This document shows, piece after piece, positions 32,189-40,287 of a DNA stretch of 64,000 bases (the stretch's first letter is position 1; each line of letters begins with the position of its first letter). The position numbers and the translations under genes were made by a program. The stretch is from Haloactinopolyspora alba (lineage in GTDB: Bacteria > Actinomycetota > Actinomycetes > Jiangellales > Jiangellaceae): assembly GCF_003014555.1 (NCBI RefSeq), contig NZ_PYGE01000021.1, forward strand, positions 1-64,000, read 5' to 3'. The notes below the pieces were generated by a model. It made no database searches and was not told the DNA's origin. It saw only the letters and a program-made list of their open reading frames with translations.

Positions 32189-33037
32189 GTGGACCTGGCA
32201 GAGTTCGGGGCGTTCCTGAAGTCGCGACGCGATCGCATCCGCCCGTCGGATGTCGGCCTGTCTCCGGGACCGCGCCGCCGTGTGCCGGGGCTGCGCCGCG
32301 ACGAGGTCGCGCAGCTGGCCGGCGCCTCCGTCGACTACTACGTCGAGCTCGAACGCGGCGGCGGGGCTCAGCCGTCCGAGCAGATGGTCGCGGCGCTGGC
32401 CCGCGCCCTGCGGCTGGGCCTCGACGAGCGAGACCACCTGTACCACCTCGCCGGGCGCCCGGTTCCCCCGTCGGGCAGCGCCGCGGCGCACGTGCACCCC
32501 GGCATGCTCGACCTGCTCGACCGGCTGTCCGGAACGCCGGCCCAGGTGATCACCGACCTGCACGTGACGCTCGTGCAGAACCCGCTCGCGGTCGCCCTGC
32601 TCGGCCCGGCTCCCTCCGCGAAGGGCGTACGGGCCAGCTTCGTGTACCGCTGGTTCACCGACCCGGCCTCCAGGGCGATCTACCCCGCGGACGATCACGA
32701 ACGCCAGTCCGGCACGTTCGTGGCGGACCTGCGTGCCGCGGTGGCCCGACGCGGTCGCGACGCGGAGGCCGGGGACCTGGTCGCCGACCTGCAAGCGCGC
32801 AGTGCCGAGTTCGCGGAACTGTGGCAACGGCACGAGGTCGCCGTACGGCGGGGAGACCGCAAGCGCATCCAGCACCCGTCGCTGGGCATCCTCGACGTGA
32901 ACTGCCTGAACCTGATCAGTGAGGACGGCCGCCAGCGGCTGCTGTGGTTCACGCCCGTGCCCGGCACCGATTCGGCGGCGCAGCTGGAACTGCTCTCCGT
33001 CCTGGGCACCCAGGACGTCACCCGCGAGGTCCGCTGA
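32189..33037 (+). CDS. Helix-turn-helix regulator with MmyB-like ligand-binding domain (copy 3)
   Basis: The 282-residue protein has an XRE HTH (FGAFLKSRRDRIRPSDVGL, PGLRRDEVAQLAGASVDYY) and an MmyB-like domain (TPAQVITDLHVTLVQNPLA, RIQHPSLGILDVNCLNL, ending LSVLGTQDVT). The GTG at 32189 has no Shine-Dalgarno; a CATACT box 7 bases upstream suggests a leaderless message. It is divergent from an SDR-tautomerase operon. Confidence 0.87.
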   Translation: MDLAEFGAFLKSRRDRIRPSDVGLSPGPRRRVPGLRRDEVAQLAGASVDYYVELERGGGAQPSEQMVAALARALRLGLDERDHLYHLAGRPVPPSGSAAAHVHPGMLDLLDRLSGTPAQVITDLHVTLVQNPLAVALLGPAPSAKGVRASFVYRWFTDPASRAIYPADDHERQSGTFVADLRAAVARRGRDAEAGDLVADLQARSAEFAELWQRHEVAVRRGDRKRIQHPSLGILDVNCLNLISEDGRQRLLWFTPVPGTDSAAQLELLSVLGTQDVTREVR

Positions 33038-33052
33038 ACCGCTCCCGGAGGG

Positions 33053-33094
33053 CGCAAAGCACTCGCTACTCGCTTCTCCGGGTCTACCTTTGCG
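33053..33094. other. Inverted repeat in front of the LuxR-family gene
   Basis: CGCAAAG at 33053-33059 and CTTTGCG at 33088-33094 are perfect 7-bp arms 28 bases apart, the second ending 3 bases before the LuxR-family start codon. It could be two half-sites or a leader stem. Function not established. Confidence 0.25.
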
Positions 33095-33097
33095 TCA

Positions 33098-34729
33098 ATG
33101 GATCCAGAGACGACGCGGCTGCTCGAGGCGACCGAGGCGGCCCGTGAGCGCGGCGACTGGCACACGGTGTACCGGCTGCTTCGCGACGCTCACGAGGGCG
33201 GGACACGACTCCCGGCCGCGGCCCTCGCCCGGTTCGGCCAGGCTGCCTGGTGGCTGGGCAAGGTCAGCGAGAGCCTCGAGACCGGCGAGGAGTGCCACCG
33301 ACGGTTCCTGGCCGAGGGCGACGAGGAAGCGGCTGCCGCCAACGCCGTGGACATGGCGGTCATCTGGATCCTGCGCGGCGACGTCACGATCGGGTCCGGC
33401 TGGCTGGGTCGTGCCCGGCGACTGCAGGAAGGACGTCCGCCCGGGCTCGCCCATGGGCTGCTGCGTTACGTCGAGTGCCTGGGCCTGCTGGGCGAGGCCG
33501 ACATGGGGCGGGCGGCCGAAGGTGGACGGGAACTGCAGCGGCTCGGCGCCGAGCTCGCAGAGAGCACGCTGAGCGCGCTGGGGCTCGCGGTCGAGGGGGT
33601 CGCCAGGGTCCGCCTCGGAGACGTCGCCGACGGACTCGCGCTGCTCGACGAAGCCATGCTTCCGGTGCTCGCCGGAGACGTGAAGCCGGAGTACGCCGGT
33701 GGGATCTACTGCGACATGATCGCGGTCTGCCACGACCTGGCGGACGCGCAACGTGCCCGGCGATGGACCGAGACCACCGAGCGCTGGTGTGCGCAGTTCT
33801 CCAGCGCGGCCATGTACCTGGGCATCTGCCGCGTCCGCCGGGTCCAGCTGCTCAACCAGGCAGGCGCGTGGAGCGAGGCCGAGCGCGAGGCGATGCAGGT
33901 CTGCCGGGACGTCGAGGGGATCAACGCGTCGGTGGTTGCGGAGGCACACTGCCAGCTCGCCGAGATCCACCGGCTCCGCGGCGAGCTGGACCAGGCTGCG
34001 CGCGCACTCGAGCAGGCGCGGGCACACGGCGGCGACACCCAACCCGAAGAGGCCCGGTTGGCTCTGGCCCGCGGCGCGGGCGGTGAGGCGATCGACGGGC
34101 TGCGCCTGGCCCTTGCCCGTCACGAGAGTGACCCCCTGCATCGCGCGCCGCTCCTGCTGGCACAGGCGGAGGTGGCCCATCAGACACGTGCTCCCGCGGT
34201 CGCGGAGGCCGCGCGCCTCGAGCTCGCGCAGATCAGCGTGAGGTTTCCCAGCCCCGGGATGAGAACCTGGGCCGCGCACGCGCACGGTTTGACGGCGCTG
34301 GCGGCCGGGAAGCACGAAGCGGCGCTGGCCCCGCTGCGCAAGGCGATCGGTGGCTACGAGGCGATGACCGCACCGTACGCCGCCGCCCAGGCGCGGCTGC
34401 TGCTCGCCGGTTGCCTGCGCGAACTCGGGCACGACGGCCAGGCCGAGACCGAGGACCTGGTCGCTCGCCGCTCGCTGGCCGACCTCGGCGTACGAACGTT
34501 CCCGCGGCACGAACCACCCGGAGGGCTGACCTGGCGCGAGGCCGAGGTGCTGGGCCGGGTCGCCCTGGGTGAGACCAACCGCCAGGTCGCCGCCGCGTTG
34601 CACATCACCGAGAAGACCGTCGGGCGCCATCTCTCGAACGTCTACGTCAAGCTCGGCGTCACCTCCCGGACCGCCGCGGCCGCCTGGGCCCACGACCACG
34701 GGGTTCGAGCTCACCGAGCCGGATCCTGA
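33098..34729 (+). CDS. LuxR-family regulator with TPR-like helical sensor region
   Basis: The 543-residue protein is helical repeat-rich over about residues 1-460 (for example RFGQAAWWLGKVSESLETGE, VVAEAHCQLAEIHRLRGEL). It ends with a LuxR-type HTH: LTWREAEVLGRVALGETNRQ, VAAALHITEKTVGRHLSNVY, VKLGVTSRTAAAAWA. It has no Walker A, unlike full LAL/MalT regulators. It precedes and probably controls the downstream methyltransferase and hydrolase. A 6-bp hairpin follows the stop immediately. Confidence 0.88.
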   Translation: MDPETTRLLEATEAARERGDWHTVYRLLRDAHEGGTRLPAAALARFGQAAWWLGKVSESLETGEECHRRFLAEGDEEAAAANAVDMAVIWILRGDVTIGSGWLGRARRLQEGRPPGLAHGLLRYVECLGLLGEADMGRAAEGGRELQRLGAELAESTLSALGLAVEGVARVRLGDVADGLALLDEAMLPVLAGDVKPEYAGGIYCDMIAVCHDLADAQRARRWTETTERWCAQFSSAAMYLGICRVRRVQLLNQAGAWSEAEREAMQVCRDVEGINASVVAEAHCQLAEIHRLRGELDQAARALEQARAHGGDTQPEEARLALARGAGGEAIDGLRLALARHESDPLHRAPLLLAQAEVAHQTRAPAVAEAARLELAQISVRFPSPGMRTWAAHAHGLTALAAGKHEAALAPLRKAIGGYEAMTAPYAAAQARLLLAGCLRELGHDGQAETEDLVARRSLADLGVRTFPRHEPPGGLTWREAEVLGRVALGETNRQVAAALHITEKTVGRHLSNVYVKLGVTSRTAAAAWAHDHGVRAHRAGS

Positions 34730-34730
34730 C

Positions 34731-34768
34731 TACGGCATTCGCCGTACGCCGGTCCCCAGGTCGTGGGG
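34731..34768 (+). promoter_or_regulatory. Hairpin after luxR-type gene and CCCC-N7-GGGG element
   Basis: TACGGC (34731-34736) and GCCGTA (34741-34746) form a 6-bp stem right after the LuxR stop. CCCC-aggtcgt-GGGG at 34754-34768 is a further symmetric element, about 35 bases before a TAGCGT -10-like box (34802-34807). It may combine weak termination with a promoter for the methyltransferase gene. Confidence 0.3.
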
Positions 34769-34838
34769 ATTCTCCCGATGCCCCGAGGTGCCCGGACTTC
34801 CTAGCGTGAGGAGTCCACAGCATCGAGAGGAGCTCGTC

Positions 34839-35930
34839 ATGGCCACCACCGAGATCGCCCCGCAGCCGTCGATCGACCCCGTCGCGGCAGAGGAGTTCGC
34901 CGGCCGGGTGCTCTCCATCTTCGATGACGCCGCAGCGGCACTGATGATCAGCATCGGACACCAGACCGGGCTGTTCGACACGCTCGCCGGGCTGCGTCCC
35001 TCCACCAGCAGCGACGTCGCCGCCGCAGCCGGCCTGAACGAGCGCTACGTGCGCGAATGGCTCAAGGCGATGACCATGGCGCGGATCGTGGACTACGACC
35101 CCGTGGCGCACACTTACCACCTGCCGGTGGAGCACGCCAATTCGCTGATCCGCGCCTCCGGGCCGGGAAACCTCGCTGTGCTCACCACCTTCATCTCCAT
35201 GCTCGGCGAGGCCGAACCCGGGATCGTCGAATGCTTCCGCACCGGCGGCGGTCTCCCGTACTCCGCCTACGAGCGCTTCCACGAGACCATGGCCGGGGTC
35301 AGCGGCGCGGCCGTCGACGGCGCTCTGCTCGAGGTGCTCCTGCCGCTCGCTCCGGGACTCGTCGAGCGGCTCGAGGCCGGCATCGACGTGCTGGACATCG
35401 GATGTGGCCGCGGGCACGCGGTGAACGTGCTGGCCGGCGCGTTCCCAGACAGCACGTTCACCGGCTACGACTTCTCAGCCGACGCCATCGGCTGGGCTCG
35501 CGACGAGGCCGCCGAACTGGGCCTGGCGAACACCACGTTCGAGGTCGTCGACGTGGCCAGGATGCGGGACTCCGAGCGCCACGATCTGGTCACCGCCTTC
35601 GACGCCATCCACGACCAGGCCGACCCGGCCGGCGTGCTGGCCGCGGCGTGCCGCGCGCTGCGACCGGGTGGCACCTTCTTCGCCGGCGACATCAAGGCTT
35701 CGAGCAACGTCGAGGACAACTTCGCGATCCCGTGGGGAACCTTCATCTACACCGTCTCGACGCTGCACTGCATGAGCGTCTCCCTCGGCCTGGGCGGGGC
35801 CGGTCTCGGCACCGGCTGGGGCCGTCAACTGGCGACGTCGATGATCGCTGACGCCGGATTCGTCGACGTGGAAGTCAACGAGGTGGAGACCGAGCCCTTC
35901 AACCTCTACTACGTCGCGCAGAAACCGTGA
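34839..35930 (+). CDS. Class I SAM-dependent methyltransferase with winged-helix N-terminus
   Basis: The 363-residue protein has an N-terminal dimerisation/winged-helix region (ALMISIGHQTGLFDTLAGLR, DVAAAAGLNERYVREWLKAM). The Rossmann methyltransferase domain carries motif I DVLDIGCGRGHAV, ADAIGWARDEA and AACRALRPGGTF. The architecture resembles small-molecule O- or C-methyltransferases; no substrate is evident. GAGAGGAG precedes the ATG at 34839. The alpha/beta hydrolase follows by 49 bases. Confidence 0.85.
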   Translation: MATTEIAPQPSIDPVAAEEFAGRVLSIFDDAAAALMISIGHQTGLFDTLAGLRPSTSSDVAAAAGLNERYVREWLKAMTMARIVDYDPVAHTYHLPVEHANSLIRASGPGNLAVLTTFISMLGEAEPGIVECFRTGGGLPYSAYERFHETMAGVSGAAVDGALLEVLLPLAPGLVERLEAGIDVLDIGCGRGHAVNVLAGAFPDSTFTGYDFSADAIGWARDEAAELGLANTTFEVVDVARMRDSERHDLVTAFDAIHDQADPAGVLAAACRALRPGGTFFAGDIKASSNVEDNFAIPWGTFIYTVSTLHCMSVSLGLGGAGLGTGWGRQLATSMIADAGFVDVEVNEVETEPFNLYYVAQKP

Positions 35931-35979
35931 GTTCGGCGGCCACCGCCGACCCTCCACCCACCAGCGCAAGGAGAATCCA

Positions 35980-36831
35980 ATGACCTCGACCCAGTCCACC
36001 ACCACCCAGACCGTCGACGTGAGCACGGGGGTGCGCCTCGAATATAGCGACGTCGGCGTCGGGGAACCGGTGCTGCTCATCATGGGCGCCGCGGGCTCGC
36101 TCGGCGTATGGGGACCGCTCGAGCCGGCCGTGTCCGCACACCGGCGGGCCCTCTCCTACGACCACCGCGGCATCGGCGCATCCTCCCGCGGCGGGGGTGA
36201 GATCACCACGGCCAGCCTCGCCGACGACGCAGCGGCGCTGCTCGACGCTCGGGGGATCGCGACGGCCCACGTACTGGGCTGGTCGCTCGGCAGCGCTGTC
36301 GCCCAGGAGCTCGCGCTCCGACACCCGGACCGGGTCGTCAGCCTCGGGCTCTACGGCACCTGGGCCCGCCTCGACGGGTTCCAGACAGCCGTTCTGGGTG
36401 CGATGCGGCATGCCTGGGACACCGGCGACCTCGAGTCGGCCCTCGGTGCGCTGGGGCTGTGCTTCTCCGCCCGGATGCTCAACGCCCCCGACTTCCAGCA
36501 GCAGCTCGAGTCGTTCCTCCCCCTGTTCCCACAGACAACCGACCAGGCCCGCGTGGTGGCGGAACAGTGGGAGGCGGTCTTCGCCCACGACACCACGGAC
36601 CGGCTGGCCTCGGTGGCGGCCCCCACGCTGGTGATCTCCGGGGAGGAAGACCTGGTGACCCCGCGCTCCCGGTGCGAGGCGGTCGCCCGGGCGATCCCCG
36701 GGGCAGAGATCGTGCATCTCGACGGACCCGGCTCCGCCCATGCGCTCCACCTCGAGCGCACCGACGAGGTGGCGGCCGCCGTGACCTCCTTCTGGGACCG
36801 GCATCCGCTGACCGACGGGAGTCTCCGATGA
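35980..36831 (+). CDS. Alpha/beta-fold hydrolase
   Basis: The 283-residue protein shows oxyanion loop LLIMGAAGSLGVWG, SYDHRGIGAS, nucleophile elbow HVLGWSLGSAV (Ser in GWSLG), acid ISGEEDLVTP and catalytic His in SAHALHLE. The family includes esterases, C-C hydrolases and cofactor-free haloperoxidases; the substrate is unclear. It is the second gene after the LuxR regulator. A further start codon overlaps its stop (ATGA), but that downstream frame is broken after 18 codons. Confidence 0.88.
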   Translation: MTSTQSTTTQTVDVSTGVRLEYSDVGVGEPVLLIMGAAGSLGVWGPLEPAVSAHRRALSYDHRGIGASSRGGGEITTASLADDAAALLDARGIATAHVLGWSLGSAVAQELALRHPDRVVSLGLYGTWARLDGFQTAVLGAMRHAWDTGDLESALGALGLCFSARMLNAPDFQQQLESFLPLFPQTTDQARVVAEQWEAVFAHDTTDRLASVAAPTLVISGEEDLVTPRSRCEAVARAIPGAEIVHLDGPGSAHALHLERTDEVAAAVTSFWDRHPLTDGSLR

Positions 36832-36950
36832 GCAGCCGGCGAATGGCCGCGCCCCGGCTGGGAGCCATCTCAGCGCGTTCCTGATGACACTCGCGATCAT
36901 CACCGCGGCACCCGCCGCGTCCTGCCTGTCAGGCCGCCGCGGACCCGGCG
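36828..36950 (+). pseudogene. Broken third gene of the methyltransferase-hydrolase operon
   Basis: An ATG at 36828 overlaps the hydrolase stop as ATGA, the usual sign of a coupled gene, yet it reads only 18 codons (MSSRRMAAPRLGAISARS) before a stop. One frame over, a hydrophobic run AFLMTLAIITAAPAAS continues, as in the first helix of a transporter. A single-base frameshift followed by loss of the rest would explain this. The family cannot be named. Confidence 0.4.
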
Positions 36951-36999
36951 ACGGCGCGGAGCGTGCGAGACATGGCGAGACCTCTCAGGGTGGGTTTAC

Positions 37000-37018
37000 T
37001 GAGGCTTGGCTAACCAAA
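37000..37018 (-). promoter_or_regulatory. Iron-box-like palindrome (IdeR/DmdR1 type)
   Basis: The 19 bases at 37000-37018 match the actinobacterial iron-box consensus at about 14 of 19 positions on either strand, including an intact GGCTAACC half. On the minus strand it stands before GAGAGG and an ATG at 36973 whose frame ends after 14 codons (MSRTLRAVAGSAAA), like the start of a signal peptide. It looks like the regulatory relic of a lost iron-uptake gene. Confidence 0.45.
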
Positions 37019-37074
37019 TTACACCACGAGTGATCTGTCCGGCTTCACGACGTCCGGCACGTGGGTCGATCGGC

Positions 37075-37160
37075 CACTGCGGCGCGTTCACGGCGATCAC
37101 GGGCCCGTCGGGCTCGGGCAAGAGCACGCTGCTGCCCGCGTGGCGGGCGAGTAGCCGCGG
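37075..37160 (+). pseudogene. Fragment of an ABC transporter ATPase (Walker A only)
   Basis: About 25 codons read [18 protein letters not shown], which is the beta-strand plus Walker A of a MacB/LolD-type ABC ATPase. Sequence before and after does not fit the family; the frame runs on only into the tmRNA terminator, with no Q-loop, signature or Walker B. It is a remnant, lying beside an iron-box-like site and a truncated signal-peptide-like start on the other strand. The rest of 36951-37172 holds no gene I can support. Confidence 0.55.
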
Positions 37161-37172
37161 CCCGGCGCAACG

Positions 37173-37213
37173 ACGAAGCGGCCGGCCAGAGAGTCTCTGG
37201 CCGGCCGCTTCGT
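37173..37213 (-). terminator. Terminator hairpin downstream of ssrA
   Basis: ACGAAGCGGCCGGCCAGAGA at 37173-37192 is followed after one base by its exact complement at 37194-37213. It starts 8 bases past the tmRNA 3' end. No U-run follows on the minus strand. A 20-bp perfect stem is very strong and should end ssrA transcription. Confidence 0.8.
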
Positions 37214-37220
37214 AAACAGG

Positions 37221-37591
37221 GGTGGAGGTGCCGGGAATCGAACCCGGGTCCTTCGACGCTCCCTCAGGGCTTCTCCGGGCGCAGCCTGCTGTGTCTCTAC
37301 TCGGCTCCGGTGATCACGCAGGCGAGTCCACCGTGACGAGCCCAGTCGCGTGAGTGTCCCTGCCGGTCCCGCGACCGTACCGGCAGGTGAGCCTCCTCAA
37401 TGATGCCGAACACCGGGTCGGAAGCGAACCCGGGTCGACAGACTTCTAGCTCCCTGCCTCAGGCGGCGAGGGCGAAGTCAGTGCGCTTTTCGTTGGCACT
37501 TGTAACGTTGCCGCGAGCGTTAACGAGATAACGCGGCCTCCTCGGCCCGCTTCCCCTGGTTCGACGTGCGAAGTCGAAACCGCTCACCCCC
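37221..37591 (-). ncRNA. ssrA: Transfer-messenger RNA (tmRNA)
   Basis: On the minus strand the 5' end GGGGGUGAGCGGUUUCGACU pairs with the 3' CACCUCC to give a 7-bp tRNA-like acceptor stem whose third pair is the G-U that specifies alanine. A T-arm GGGUUCGAUUCCC lies near the 3' end. The resume codon GCC at 37497 opens the tag ANEKRTDFALAA with stop UGA (37461-37459). With SmpB (39759-40229) it rescues stalled ribosomes and marks peptides for ClpXP-type proteolysis. The encoded 3' end is ACC followed by C, so the terminal A of CCA must be added after processing. Length is about 371 bases, normal for actinobacteria. Confidence 0.95.
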
Positions 37592-37777
37592 TCTTGAATT
37601 TTCAAACCCCCGCACGAGCGACCCGCGCTGGGACTCGTCTGAGGATACTGCCTACAACGACGAACGGGCGAATCAGATTCCCGGCTCGCCCACCACCTGC
37701 TCCGGGCCCGACACGTTCTGGCCGAATCGCTACTTGCGAGTAACATGGTGGTGACGCCGACGAGCGGAGGCGGCACC

Positions 37778-39745
37778 ATGACGGACGCGACGGGTCACTC
37801 GGACACCACGGCCGGCGGGGTGCCGGTCGACGAACGCGAGGCGCGACGGGTCGCCGAGGCCGCGCGCGAGACCCGCTGGGACCGGCCGTCGTTCGCCAAG
37901 GAGCTCTACCTGGGCCGGTTCCGGCTCGACCTGATCCATCCGCATCCGCGGACCCCCGCGGACGACGCCGCGCGCGCCGACGCCTTCCACGACCGGCTGC
38001 GCACCCTGTGCGAGACCGAGCTGGACGGCACCGTCATCGAGCGCGAGTCGCGCATCCCGGACGAGTACATGAAGGCGATGGCCAGGCTCGGCGTCTTCGG
38101 CATGAAGATCCCCGAGGCGTACGGCGGGCTCGGGCTGACCCAGGTGGGCTACAACCGGGCGCTGATGCTGCTCGGCGACGTCCACCCCAGCATCGGTGCC
38201 CTCGTCTCGGCGCACCAGTCCATCGGCGTCCCCGAACCGGTCAAGCAGTACGGCACCGAGGCGCAGAAACGCGCCTACCTTCCGCGCTGTGCCCAGGGCG
38301 GCGTCAGCGCGTTCCTGCTCACCGAGCCGGACGTCGGCTCCGACCCGGCCCGGCTGGCCGCCACGGCCACGCCCGTCGACGGCGGCGACGCGTACGACAT
38401 CGACGGCGTGAAGCTCTGGACGACGAACGGTGTCGTCGCGGAGCTGCTCGTCGTGATGGCGCGGGTGCCCGAGCACGACGACGGACCCGGCGGCGTCACC
38501 GCGTTCGTCGTCGAGGCCGACTCCCCCGGCATCACCGTCGAACGCCGTAACGCGTTCATGGGACTGCGCGGGATCGAGAACGGCGTGACCCGGTTCGACC
38601 GCGTCCGGGTACCTGCCGCCAACCGGCTCGGCCGTGAGGGTGACGGCCTGCGGATCGCGCTGAGCACACTGAACACCGGTCGGCTGTCCATCCCGGCCCT
38701 GTGCACGGCGGCGTCGAAGTGGTGCCTGAAGATCGCCCGCGAATGGTCCGCCGAGCGCGTCCAATGGGGCAAGCCGGTGGGGCGTCATGCCGCGGTCGCG
38801 CACAAGATCTCCTACATCGCCGCCACCGCTTACGCGCAGGAGGCGGTGCTCGACCTGTCCGCGCACCTGGCCGACGAGGGACGCCGCGACATCCGCATCG
38901 AGGCGGCCCTGGCCAAGCTGTGGACCAGCGAGACCGCATGGAAGATCGCCGACGAGCTGGTGCAGATCCGCGGTGGCCGCGGCTACGAGACGGCCGAGTC
39001 GCTGCGCGCCCGCGGCGAACGGGCGGTACCGGCCGAGCAGATCCTGCGCGACCTGCGCATCAACCGCATCTTCGAGGGCTCCAGCGAGATCATGCACCTG
39101 CTGATCGCGCGCGAGGCGGTCGACGCGCACCTGCAGGCCGCCGGCGACGTCATCGACCCGGACGTGGCCCTGGCCGGCAAGGCACGCGCCGCGGCCAAGG
39201 CCACCGGCTTCTACGCCCGCTGGCTGCCGCAGCTGGTCACCGGCAGCGGCCAGCTGCCCGCGTCGTACGGCGAGTTCGGAGAACTCGCCGGGCACCTGCG
39301 CTACGTCGAGCGCGCCAGCAGGCGCCTGGCCCGGCACACCTTCTACGGCATGGCCCGGTGGCAGGGCGGGCTCGAGCGCAAGCAGGGGTTCCTCGCCCGT
39401 GTCGTCGACATCGGCGCCGAGTTGTTCGCCATCGCCGCGAGCTGCACCCGGGCCCGCATGCTCGCCGACGACGGCGCCGACGAGGCCCACGACGCGGCGC
39501 AACTGGCCGACGTGTTCGCGCGGCAGGCGCGGCTGCGCGTCGAGCGGCTGTTCGAGGCGCTCTGGCACAACACCGACGCCGCCGACGAGGCGCTGGCCAA
39601 GGCCGTCCTCCGGGGCGAGCACACCTGGTTCGAGGCCGACGTGCTCGACGTCAGCGAGGGCACCGGACCGTGGGTGGCCGACCCGGAGTCGTCGGCCGGC
39701 GCCGAGAACGTCGCCCGGCGGACGATGCCGTCGACCCGCGAGTAG
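37778..39745 (+). CDS. Acyl-CoA dehydrogenase (FadE-type, long form)
   Basis: The 655-residue flavoprotein has the acyl-CoA dehydrogenase core in residues about 70-450: AMARLGVFGMKIPEAYGG, SAFLLTEPDVGSDPA, DGVKLWTTNG, VQIRGGRGYE and RDLRINRIFEGSSEIMHL with the catalytic-type Glu. A C-terminal helical extension of about 180 residues is like VLCAD/mycobacterial FadE5 enzymes. It introduces the alpha-beta double bond in acyl-CoAs. The ATG at 37778 has GGAGG 7 bases upstream; the ATG at 37745 overlaps a TAACAT -10-like box. It is inserted on the opposite strand between smpB and ssrA. Confidence 0.9.
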   Translation: MTDATGHSDTTAGGVPVDEREARRVAEAARETRWDRPSFAKELYLGRFRLDLIHPHPRTPADDAARADAFHDRLRTLCETELDGTVIERESRIPDEYMKAMARLGVFGMKIPEAYGGLGLTQVGYNRALMLLGDVHPSIGALVSAHQSIGVPEPVKQYGTEAQKRAYLPRCAQGGVSAFLLTEPDVGSDPARLAATATPVDGGDAYDIDGVKLWTTNGVVAELLVVMARVPEHDDGPGGVTAFVVEADSPGITVERRNAFMGLRGIENGVTRFDRVRVPAANRLGREGDGLRIALSTLNTGRLSIPALCTAASKWCLKIAREWSAERVQWGKPVGRHAAVAHKISYIAATAYAQEAVLDLSAHLADEGRRDIRIEAALAKLWTSETAWKIADELVQIRGGRGYETAESLRARGERAVPAEQILRDLRINRIFEGSSEIMHLLIAREAVDAHLQAAGDVIDPDVALAGKARAAAKATGFYARWLPQLVTGSGQLPASYGEFGELAGHLRYVERASRRLARHTFYGMARWQGGLERKQGFLARVVDIGAELFAIAASCTRARMLADDGADEAHDAAQLADVFARQARLRVERLFEALWHNTDAADEALAKAVLRGEHTWFEADVLDVSEGTGPWVADPESSAGAENVARRTMPSTRE

Positions 39746-39758
39746 AGCCCCGCCGTTC

Positions 39759-40229
39759 TCAGCGCTTGCGGGCCCAGGCCATGGCCCGCTCGGCCTCGCG
39801 CTTGGCTTCCTTCTCCGCGATCGCGCGGCGCTTGTCGTGTGCCTTCTTGCCGCGGGCGAGCGCGATCTCGACCTTGGCGTAGCCGTCCTTGAAGTACAAC
39901 GACAACGGCACCAGCGTGAACCCGGCCTCACGGGTCTTGCCGATCAGGCGGCTGATCTCGTCGCGGCGCAGCAGCAGCTTGCGCGAGCGCCTCGGCTCGT
40001 GGTTGGTCCACGTGCCCAGGTCGTACTGCGGGATGTGGACGTTGCGCAACCACACCTCACCGTCACGGACGTCGGCGAAACCGTCGCCCAGGGACGCCTT
40101 TCCTGCGCGCAGCGACTTGACCTCGGTACCGGTCAGCACGATCCCGGCCTCGTACGTGTCGTCGATGTGGTAGTCGTAGCGCGCCTTGCGATTCTGTGCG
40201 ATCAGCGACCGTCCGCGTTCCCGTGCCAT
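39759..40229 (-). CDS. smpB: SsrA-binding protein SmpB
   Basis: The 156-residue protein matches SmpB throughout: [88 protein letters not shown] and RGKKAHDKR. The basic C-terminal tail ([15 protein letters not shown]) is the segment that inserts in the mRNA channel. It binds the tRNA-like domain of tmRNA encoded 2.2 kb away. It lies downstream of the M23 peptidase gene by 58 bases on the same strand. Confidence 0.97.
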   Translation of the reverse strand: MARERGRSLIAQNRKARYDYHIDDTYEAGIVLTGTEVKSLRAGKASLGDGFADVRDGEVWLRNVHIPQYDLGTWTNHEPRRSRKLLLRRDEISRLIGKTREAGFTLVPLSLYFKDGYAKVEIALARGKKAHDKRRAIAEKEAKREAERAMAWARKR

Positions 40230-40287
40230 GCGTCCCAGGATGTCACCTCGACCACCCCGGCGACGACTCCGTTTCGCGCCGGGCCCG

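Noticed and set aside
37006-37215. 69-codon plus-strand frame as an intact ABC protein
   Set aside because: Only the Walker A segment matches; the rest is unrelated and the frame ends in the ssrA terminator, so it is listed as a remnant.
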